Both the position numbers and the translations under genes were made by a program. The notes below the pieces were generated by a model. The model saw only the letters and a list, made by a program, of their open reading frames with translations, was not told the origin of the DNA and made no database searches. Shown in pieces: positions 1-10,800 of a stretch of DNA of 64,000 bases (the stretch's first letter is position 1; every line of letters begins with the position of its first letter). Origin of the DNA: Heliocidaris tuberculata (taxonomy: Eukaryota > Echinodermata > Echinoidea > Camarodonta > Echinometridae); the NCBI GenBank assembly GCA_025618425.1, contig CM046832.1:26626974-26690973 (forward strand). The letters run 5' to 3'.

Positions 1-287
1 CAAGCATCATATTATTTTGATATTTTGGTCTGATTGAAGTGATAGTAAGGCTATGAACTCGATACAATCATTAGGGCAATTCCACAATTAGTGAGACATG
101 ACAAAAAATTAAAATCACTATTTCTTGCACGTTTTATTCCCATGATGGCTGAAATTCAGATTATATGTCTGGATGGAATTGGGGAATCATTTTCTAATAT
201 TAATTTGATCCTTGCCTGTCTTGCCTGTTAGAGTATTAGATGTACAGTCCCTGTCATTGCTTTTTGTGTCTTTTTACTCCTGTGTAG

Positions 288-386
288 ACTGAATCTTGGT
301 GAGCTTATGAAGAAGACCATGAATTGTATTGGACAATGCGAGGAAAGATGGCGAGCGCAACATAACAAACTCATGATCTGCCACAA
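288..386 (+). CDS. Internal coding exon a
   Basis: The acceptor follows a T-rich tract ending TGTGTAG and the donor is GTAAGT at 387. The first base completes a codon begun upstream and the last two are finished by the next exon. It encodes about 32 residues opening LNLGELMKKT, amphipathic and helical in character. Confidence 0.75.
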
Positions 387-639
387 GTAAGTGTTTCCAC
401 TAGAAACTTAATTCATTTTGAATTGATGCCCAAAGTACTTTACTTCTCTATGGATTCCTTGATGAATAAAAAATGAACGTTTTGTACAAAAATTTACATT
501 TTTAGCAATTTAATAATATGTATAAGATATAAGACCAAAAATATTCAAGGATGTGAGATGTGGATTGGTCATAGCTTTTATGAAAAATTCTCTATAAATT
601 CTTCATTCACCTTTGTGATCTCATATTACAGCAAAACAC

Positions 640-683
<44 letters not shown>

Positions 684-1783
684 TTTTCCTCTCTAAATGT
701 GCCTTGTAGTACATATGGACTAATTTCATAGTAGTATGTTTTATCTTACTGGAACAATATGAGAACATATTCAACAAGTTCCATTCCGAATTTCAAATTA
801 CAGTGTTCACCACCAGAACGAAAGATTATCTGTAACAATTTGTGGATATTCCCTTCAATAGTTGTAGAATCCGTTGCAACCCTATAACTGATTGTGAATG
901 GATTTTTTTCTTTTCTTTCCAGCAAAGCCTACAGCCAACGACAACAGCTGATTAATGCTGATCATTATTTGTCCCCACTCATTACGCAGTGTAACGTCCT
1001 GCAAAATACCATCAGTGATGTGAGTATATTATGTGATATAAGGTAGCATAGCGAAATGAAAGTGGCACGAAAAGACGCGTCCGGAATGCAAAATGCATGA
1101 TTGTTAAAAATCATCATTTTATGGAATTAAGGTAGAAACATACCACTAAAACCTAGATCCCATAAAAATATTTCTACTACCTTGTTTAGGCTTAATATTA
1201 TTAAACTTCTATTTCACCACTTTCACCAACGATTTTGCTGTTTGCGTTCTGGACACATCTTTTCTTTTATTTTGGGTCTTGAGTAATGCAGCCAACATTG
1301 CCTATAATTTTCCAAAATTCTTTTCACTTAGTTAATGATTAACATGATTGCGCGCCAGGGTATTTAACCCTTTCAGGACAGGAATTATTTAAGAGCTAAA
1401 TAGATCACCTTTAGTTCTTCAAATTGGCAACAATTATATTTTTCCTTTTAGTGCTACATGGTTCAAATAAGGTGTAATGTCTTTGAAAACAATATACATG
1501 GTTAGAAATTTGTTGAATAGTTGAAAGAAATTGCCAATTTTGATGAAAAACAATGATTTTAAACCTCTCAATGTGTTGCCAATTTAAGGATCTCAAAGCT
1601 TAATCTTGTTTTTAAAATTCCTGGCATCAAACGCAATATGAACATGCAATAAAAATGGACATAGTGTGTGCAGAAAATTTTGCTCTTTCTACTCGTGCAT
1701 CTGGTACATTTTTTAGAGCTCTGGATCAAAAGTTATTGAGCCAAACCATAAAATGTGGTCAATTGTCTTGAAAGGGTTAAATG

Positions 1784-1814
<31 letters not shown>

Positions 1815-4800
1815 AAAATGACGCGTTTAACAACGTCGCACGTCGAGGGTCTTGAAATAACAAATAGGACTATAACAGTTATGTCATAATTGCATGGCCT
1901 GGCCTTCTCTTCTCCCTTTCCCCTTCTCTTTCTTTTTTCCCCTTTCCTCTTTTTTTTTTTTTTCTTTTTCTTTTTTTTTGCTCGCTTGAAAAATGATAGG
2001 GGCGGCCGCCCCGTTGCCCCCCCCCCCTGTAGCGCCGCCCCTGATGACGATGAATCATCAGAGTTTTTGTTCATTTTGTTCTGTCTTTTTTTTCAGCTTG
2101 CTTGCTGGAGCACCTGAAAATTAAATTTCGAATAGGGCCTATTCATATCCATTGTGTCAGATCCGGTGATGAATTTACTAACGCTTACAAGACAATATTT
2201 TTTAAAAATTATTATTACATAGATCTAGAATGAGCGTGAAATTCCTTAAGTGTTTATTAGATGAAAATCTGATAAGACAAGTATGTTATCATCACGAACC
2301 TTTAATATAATTGCACATCTCTATCAATTAATTTCATTCATCCAATTTCCACAAACAACTCTTTTTGTGACTTGGGCTTCTCAATATCTTTGTGAGAAAC
2401 AGTCGGCGGTTGAGGGTTCACATGAAATGTGATTATAACTGTGCAGGCGGGGGGGGGGACATCAAATGTGATTGGTTTGTGCAGTCGAGTTATAATTTAA
2501 TTTGGAAGAATTGACTATACAGCGAAATATTGTTCATTTTCGTTTCCACAACACACCTCACTCAGTAGTTTTCAATACTGTCACGTGTCGATTGTTGCCA
2601 TGTCAATTTAGGCATTATCAATGACAAAATGGACTTTATTCTGAACAAATTGTTAGAAAAGGGGGAATAAAACTTTCATTCCTTGTTTTGAAGAAGTCCA
2701 GATCTGTTTTTATATACATTAAGCCACAAAGAGAAAAATCCAAGCTTTAAAATAATGTCTTACGTACTTTACACGAGAGGCAGCAGGATAACTGAATAAC
2801 CAACAATTTACACATGTGCAGTCTACAATAATGCGGTTCACACCCTTGTCCAGTAAGTAACTGGGTAGGCTGCATTGCATACTGCATAGTACTAGAGCTC
2901 GCGCTCGGATAAAAGGTTTGTCATGCTTTCTTTGCCGAGTCAACGATGTAGAGTATCAGTAATGTCTTCAACACATATAAAATTTTGTAAACACTTTCGA
3001 ATTTTAGACCAGTTTCCTTTTTTATTCATAGTCATGATTCACGACCACAAGCGTACTGTAAGCTTATGACCATGTCGTCTGCTGCGCCTATTTTCGATGT
3101 ACATGTAGAAAGTGAATGGGTATATCGAGTTACTGCAAGATTTGTACGAGACAGTCTTCTTCTTTTGTTCGCTTTTTCACATTACAAACAAGTCAAGAAA
3201 GTCAAAAAGTTACTAGAAGTAATATTACCTATGAGATGAAACATATATTTCATAACAAAAAACACAAACTGAACCAAAATGAGAGCTTTATCGGACTTCT
3301 AGGCAGTCAACCACACGGTGCATTGCACGTACACAACACAATGTCCGTGTGTGTGTAGGTAGTATCCAACTAGAAAGTAGGATAGGATCGGAAGCAATGG
3401 ATGATCGGGGAGAACTATAGGTCTATTTCCCCTTTTAAAACCCCTAAATCAAAAGAGTAGAACTACATGAGATGAGTAAGAGCATGTGAGGGAATGACAT
3501 TTGTTAGTAAGAATATAACAAAAGCATTTTGGGAGGTAAAACTGGTACAAAACTCCCAGCAAAACTCACACGCAATCAAAAGCTTGGCATTGCGATCTCG
3601 ATAGAAAATTTACATAGCAGTTTCACACACATATGCGCAGTTGAAGTGTAGCGACTACGTCACATGACCAATGTCTCTGGGTGGGAAATTCAATTTTTAG
3701 TAAAATAACCTACACCTAATCGCTGTTTAAAAATCACAAGATTCGAAGAGAGAAATGAATCTAAAACGATAATGTTAGTTAATTTTTTTTAGCTTTCCAC
3801 TGCAAATGTCCGGAAATCATCTGGACACCCCCCCCCCCCCCCCCCCCTCCATGATGTTGGATGGGGGTCGGCAGGACTATTAGAGCAGAACAAAACAACA
3901 CTTGCATTTCCCCTACAATCTCACTTTAGGAATACCGCCCGTCTCATTTTTTTTTTGGGGGGGGGGGTACTGACATCGATCCTTTTTTTCTCTTACCCCC
4001 CCCCCCCCCTTTATTTGACTTCGGGTAAATTCATGTATATTTGTGATATTGTGAGTTGTATTTTCACAAAGAGCTAGAGGGAGAGAGAGAATGTAAACCT
4101 GCAATAATGTAAGCCTATGCTTTCCAAAAAGGTTAGAGCTAAAACGCAATGCTTTCTATAGTCAAGATTCACCTTCGCCTTCACACATTAGTCTATTCAC
4201 CTTTTGAAGTCAACAATGAGTATTAGCAGGATGTGCATTGTCTCGTGCCTGGAGCACCCAACAATTGAGACTTTTATAGGGAAGAACAGAAAAGAGCTTT
4301 ATTGATTTCAAACCAGAATCAATACTAAACGCTGAGTTTTCAAACGTTTCGTCCCTTCGTGGGCGTTTAGAAATCGGAATCTTTTGATTTCATTCGGAAT
4401 CTTTAATAAATCATCATGATTAGAGCTGGATGTGTGTTGTCTAGGATTATAGAAGCCGGTAATTAAGACCTCTATATATATCCCCTAGGCATAGACTTGC
4501 AGGTGTAATGACGAAACAAAACAAAAGGAAAACAAAAACAAAAACAACGATGTGAATGCAAGCAGTGTTGTTTTTTGTCGGATGGAGATTAAGAAAGAGA
4601 GAGAGGGAGAAGGGGGGGGTAGTAAAATATAGCGATTATTTTTATTTCACATGTATTAAATTCGACTATTTCCATAAAAATAAAGCCCTTGTAACTCAGT
4701 AGAGGGATAAGTGAATCAAAATCATGACTATTATTGCTTTTCATACACCGAAACTAGAGAGGAACACATGGACATTTACAGTGTGAAAAATGGAATACCC

Positions 4801-7800
4801 TACACTCCCAAACTCTCACATATTGTTACTGATGATGAAATGGGTCTTGACTAAGTTGACGATATAAACACGAACATTTTCAAATGCCATTTAATAATAC
4901 TCCTTTGACCAAGTAAAAGCATTCGAAGCATGAGAACACCACGAGACAGTTTGAAACCCACTAAAAACTCCCCTTAAAAATGTGTGACCTAAAACTAACA
5001 CTGAAAATATGTTGAGGCACGCCATTCTAAAAATTTCAAGCAGCCCTCCCCTCCATTTCTGCCTTGGAATAATTATGATGCAGAACGCAGATTTGGTCAA
5101 TTTTTTATACCCTTCTATTTATATACCCGCAACTCACCATACACACTATTTTTTATAATGTACACATCAACCTTTTCCAGATATAACGCAGTTTACGACC
5201 ATTACCTAAATTTATCTTTCAGTTGTATTTTATGCGATTTCATAAATAGTGGTGGTAAGATGCTTCTAATTCCCCATTGTTTGGCTTCATGATTGTTTGC
5301 CACAATATTAGCTAATTCTTGACGGTTGGCTTAATAGCATCTACTCAATATTGTTGACAAATTATTCCTTGATTTAAAAGCTATTTGCATAAAAATTTAC
5401 ATGAAAATGATTGATTAACAGTGACTGAAATGTGAGTAAACCTTTTGTCGGGGGGGGGGGGGCAAGTTGCCCTCTTTGCCCCTATCAAAAACGCTACAGT
5501 TGCCCTTATTATTATGGAGGCGTGTTAATACACATTATGATTTATTACCATCTTTTGTATAATGATGATCGGACTTTTACGTAATAACTTCTTGAAAAGA
5601 ACTTTAAACTTAAAAATTACCACATAAATTAATGTTTGAAAGTGCTTCCATATATTGCTTAGTATGTATCATTCAACAACATTACGGTACCAGTTTGGGT
5701 GCTTTTAGACAAAAATGCACAATTTAACCAATATTTGGAGCTATCATATGCAGCCCTTCTATAAAATAAAACATGTCTTCACTATAAAAACCAGTGCAGT
5801 CTCTCCCTCCTTATCATTTTATAGAACATCAATGTAATTGCAAATAATTAAGTTGCCGGTCAGGATCGACCGTTCGGGGGGGGGGGGGGGGGGGTTATCT
5901 CTATTCTCCCCTTTTTCTTATAGCTTCTATTGCTCACGATAAAGAAGTTGCCGGCGACTAAGCGTTTGCCCGAAATGAGAGTGGTTACAACAAAGAGTAT
6001 ATAATGAAATGTTTTGAGGTTGGTTCTTGACACATCATTATTTTAACGCACAAACGTTTGCGAAAAAAGGCCAGCTGTCGTGGTCAAGTTTCAATGGGTA
6101 TTATGCTCGTTTTTTTATTCGGCTCTAAAGAAAGCTGGATTTCACACTTAAACACGTTGAGTGCATATACATACTTCAAAAATCTAAAACTCATAATATT
6201 CATTTTACATGTGGTTGAAATCAATAAGCCATACTGATTTTATGTAAAATATTTGAATTTTGTTTCATAAATACAGTATGGGGGGGGGGGGGGGGGGGGC
6301 TCTCGTTTTTCCGAAGGTTCATAATTCCGTAACACAAATTTCCCAGGGGTTGATAACTCCGAAAATGAAATAGGGTTCATAACTTCGAAAATTTGATGTA
6401 CTACTCCGAAGTTTCGTAATTCCGGAAAGGCATTAAAGCCCTATATAACCTTGGAAAATATGAATATTCGGAATTATGAACCTTCAGAAAAACGACATGT
6501 AACCATTACAGAATGGTGGAACCACCATGTTCAGTTCATCTTATATAAGACAACCCGACACCTAACACATAAATACCATCATGCTTTTTGTTTTAATATA
6601 ACTATATTTGTATTTGTTCCTTTTTGTTTTTGTTTTTACTTGGAACGAATTTCTCTGCAAATAAGCGTTAGCAAGACCAGGGCTAAATTATGAGAAAGCA
6701 TATTGAGCATTGTATGAATTAACATTGAAGCCGAACTTCTTTATAATTAACCTTGTAAGGTTGGTAAATATAAAGATGTACATGTATACAAGAATTATGT
6801 AACGGGTTTACAAACGGTGTGTATATTAAGCACTATATAATTCTTACAACTATAATCATTTCATTTTCATGTATTTATAAATACCATCATGCTTTTTTTT
6901 CTAATGTAAACCTGCAATAATGTAGGCCTAGTATGCTTTCCAAAAAGGTCAGAGTTAAAACGCAATGCTCTCTAGTCAAGATTCTTTCGCCTTCACACAA
7001 TAGTCTATTCTCCTTTTGAAGTCAACAATGAGTAGGATGTGCATTGTCTCGTGCCTGGAGCACCCAACAAAAGAGACTTTTATAGGGAAGAACAGAAAGA
7101 GCTTTATTGATTTCAAACCGGAATCAATACTAAACGCTGAGTTTTCAAACGTTTCGTCCCTTCGTGGGCGTTTAGAATTTGGAATCTTAAATCATGATTA
7201 GAGCTGGGTGTGTATTGTCTAGGACTAGCAGCCGGTAATTAAGATTTCCTCTATATCACCTATATAGGCATAGACTTACATGTGTAAAAACGAAACAAAA
7301 CAAAACAAAAGGAAAACAACACCAACAACGATGTGAATGCAAGTAGTGTCGTTGCTTTTTTTTTTTTTTTTTGTCGGATGGAGATTAAGAAAGAGAGGGG
7401 GGGGGGGGTAGTAAAAGATAGTAATTATTTTTATTTCACAGGTCATGTAATAAATTTGACTATTTCCATAAATAAAGCCTTTGTAACTCAATAGGAGGAT
7501 ATAAATTCAATCAAAATCATCACTATTATTGTTTTCAAACACCGAAACTAGAGAGGGATACATTTAATCTCGGCTGTGACATAACCGATCGCCGTTAAAT
7601 TTTGCAGGGATCTCGAGAATCGCCTAAGGAACACAATTCATTTAATATTGTTTATGCAAATTATATACTTAAATGGCCATGGAGATTTAATTTAATGCAA
7701 GATTTTTTCTAAACCTTAAAAGCATTTTGAAAGTGATTTCAATTCTTATGTATTCTATTGTTTTAGGAATTTCTAATGTATTCTCTTTGTTTTTCAACTT

Positions 7801-10800
7801 TTATTTCGTTTATTTTTTTTTTTGTTTTGTTTTGTTTTTTATCTGCTGTTCAAGGGTGTAATCTGAACCAGTAATCAGTTACAATATATGATAATTAAGG
7901 CATAAAGAAGAAATTATAGGTGATAAATGAGAAACATGTGAAAATGCAGTTTCCCATTCGTTTTGTAGACAAAACTCGTTTTTCGGGCTGACACGAGGTC
8001 ACAAAAAGTCACATGACTCGGTAACAGTTAGTCTAGTTCTTGACGTTGCGAAGTCCTCACTTTCAGAGGACTTCGCACCGTCTCTCTTCTACCTCCCTGG
8101 TTCTAAGTTTGGTGCACGCAGCCACCATCCCTTAACGTCAACCAATTGGCAACATATAATGGTAAGTTCCGATGTCATTTCTAATTTTGTATTTTTTTTT
8201 CTTGTTGCTATACATCTGCTGAAGATCGTCCCGTTCATTAAATATTTACAGAAACTTTTCCTCATTACTATCGTGTTTTTCGTTTTTTTTTTTTTTTTTT
8301 TTTTTAATCTTATATTTGGGACAACAAGAGTTCTCAATGCGAAAGAATTCAACTGAAAAAAAAAAGGAAAAAAGTTACGATTATCTTCCAGACGGACAAA
8401 AAGTTATTATAATAAGCTCTTTGATTAAATTCTATTTTCAGTCACAATAATAGTACTTTGTCATTTTATTCCGAGATGGCTGTTTGGCATCAGACGACGA
8501 GCCTGCCGCCGCCGAGCCCATCCCCGACGACGACCAGCTCATTCCCACGACGACCCTACCGCCGACGAGCCTGCCGCCGCCGAGCCCATCCCCGACGACG
8601 ACCAGCTCATCCCCGACGAGGAGCCTGCCGACGACGAGCCTGCCGCCGCCGAGCCCATCCCCGACGACGACCAGCTCATCCCCGACGACCCTGCCGACGA
8701 CGAGCCTGCCGCCGCCGAGCCCATCCCCGACGACGACCAGCTCATCCACGACGACGAGCCTGCCGCCGCCCATCCCCGACGACCCTGCCGACGACGAGCC
8801 TGCTGCCGCCGAGCCCATCCCCGACGACGACCAGCTCATCCACGACGACGAGCCTGCCGCCGCCCATTCCCGACGACCCTGCCGACGACGAGCCTGCCGC
8901 CGCCGAGCCCATCCCCGACGACGACCAGCTCATCCCCGACGAGGAGCCTGCCGACGACGAGCCTGCCGCCGCCGAGCCCATCCCCGACGACGACCAGCTC
9001 ATCCACGACGACGAGCCTGCCGCCGCCCATCCCCGACGACCCTGCCGACGACGAGCCTGCCGCCGCCGAGCCCATCCCCGACGACGACCAGCTCATCCAC
9101 GACGACGAGCCTGCCGCCGCCCAGCCCATCCCCGCCGACGAGCCTGCCGTCGCCTACCAGCCTATCCCCGCCAAAGAACCTGCCATCGCTGAGCCTACGT
9201 TGCCGACGTCTCCAATGACCACGACGCCTGACGCTCTCATCCACACTTTGCTCCGGCAAAACCACGAGCTACGGGAGGAGAACGCTGCTCTACGGGCTGC
9301 TCGGGCTGCTGCGCAGAACGTCCCCGTCAAGGGCTTGTCGCCGAAGATCGCCCCATCAACGCTGAGACTGTCCTCATCGGCAGCAGCGACTCAACATTCG
9401 CAATGAGGGTCGACGACTACCGGGAGGCGTTCGGGCGAGCAGCATCGCCAAAGGACCTCGTTCTGAGATTGCTGGGGAAACTCTTCAGCGACGCAAAGCT
9501 GGCGAGATCAAACTTCTACGGGGGACCAGTCTTCAACGGCAAGACGAGGACAGAAAAGGAGGGACTGGTCAGCAAGGCTGCTTTCAGGGCAATCCTCGCC
9601 TTCCTCGAGTTCCCTGGGAGCAGCATCAGAGAAGATTTCCAGCGTGATGTCAGGGCCGCTGTCAATTCCAAGTGTAGGAGGGCCGACCTGAAGCAGCGTC
9701 GATCCTCGGCGGTATGAGTAGGTTGCAGTTACAAATATGTAAATATGTAAATATGTATATATATATTTTTTTGTAAATATGTAAATTTGTAAAATTGTAA
9801 ATATGTAATTAAATTTTTTGAAAGCAATAACCGCCTTGTTTTCAGTAGCGATTTTTTGTTTTCATGCAATTTGTCATATATATATCTTGCAGAACTGAAA
9901 GAGAATAGAAGCGAAGTGAGCTAGAACTTGATCGTGAAATGCGTAGTGAATCAGAAAGAGAAGTGAATTGTTGGTGATCTCGTGAAAAAGTATAATGAAA
10001 GAGAAAGAGAATTTCAATAGAAATGATTGGAAATCAAATAAATAAATGTAGATGAAAAGATGTAGAAAATTTGAGAGTGAAAAGAGAAGTGAGGAATTGT
10101 TTAGGGAGAGAGTAAGGAGGAATGTAAGAAAGAGTAAAATAGAGTAAAGTGCGTTGTGCACGTCTGGTAATGGCATTTATAGCAAGATCCGAAGAAAAAT
10201 GAGACGAATGATGACGAATTAATTTTCCTCCTAACGATCAAAATAATTTCGTCGGGCCGTCTTCAATACAAGAATTATGAAACGCAAATGAAGAGGAGGT
10301 GAGACGATTTAGATCTACTTCACGAATTAATTTTCTACCTAACGATAATAATTTCGTCGGGTCGTCTTCAGAACAAGACTTATGAAACGCAAACAGGCGA
10401 GACAATTTACTTGACGAATTAATTCTCTAGCTATTGATCGAAATAGTTTCATCGGGCTGTCTTCAGGAATAATAAAACGCAAACGAAAAAGAGGGAATTT
10501 GCTGGACGAATTAATATTGATAAAATTCAAAACAATTTCGTAGGGCCGCCTTCAAGGAAAGAATTATGAAACGCAAATGGAATGGGAAGTCGCCGATTTA
10601 TGCGACAAATATAAAAATATCAAATGTTGCCCGGACTGTGAAATCAAAAGGCAATTTTCCGAAGTTAAATATTACCAACTGTAACGCCGTTGCCTACATC
10701 CGGGTTGGGTAGGAAAGAGATTAGTCCATTTAATTGGGCCGTCGCGCCGCGTCCGGAGCATAGCGGAAATGTGTCACAACAGGGCGGTTTTGAGGTGTCC

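Noticed and set aside
1733..2117. Open frames with poly-Lys, poly-Pro or poly-Phe
   Set aside because: Translations of G, T and C homopolymer tracts without any coding character.
4800..4860. Hammerhead ribozyme core around CTGATGATGAAA
   Set aside because: The CTGATGA and GAAA words are present but no stems of the required arrangement flank them.
7016..7201. 61-codon frame in the duplicated block
   Set aside because: The other copy has frame-breaking indels in the same stretch, so no protein is under constraint.
8438..9265. Antisense open frames rich in Gly/Ser/Val across the minisatellite
   Set aside because: They exist only because the GC-rich repeat lacks stop codons on either strand. 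The continuing coding signal (coiled coil, BEN-like domain) is on the plus strand.
10213..10600. CRISPR-like array
   Set aside because: Units are adjacent degenerate tandem repeats of about 92-108 bp without short spacers, and the genome is an animal's.
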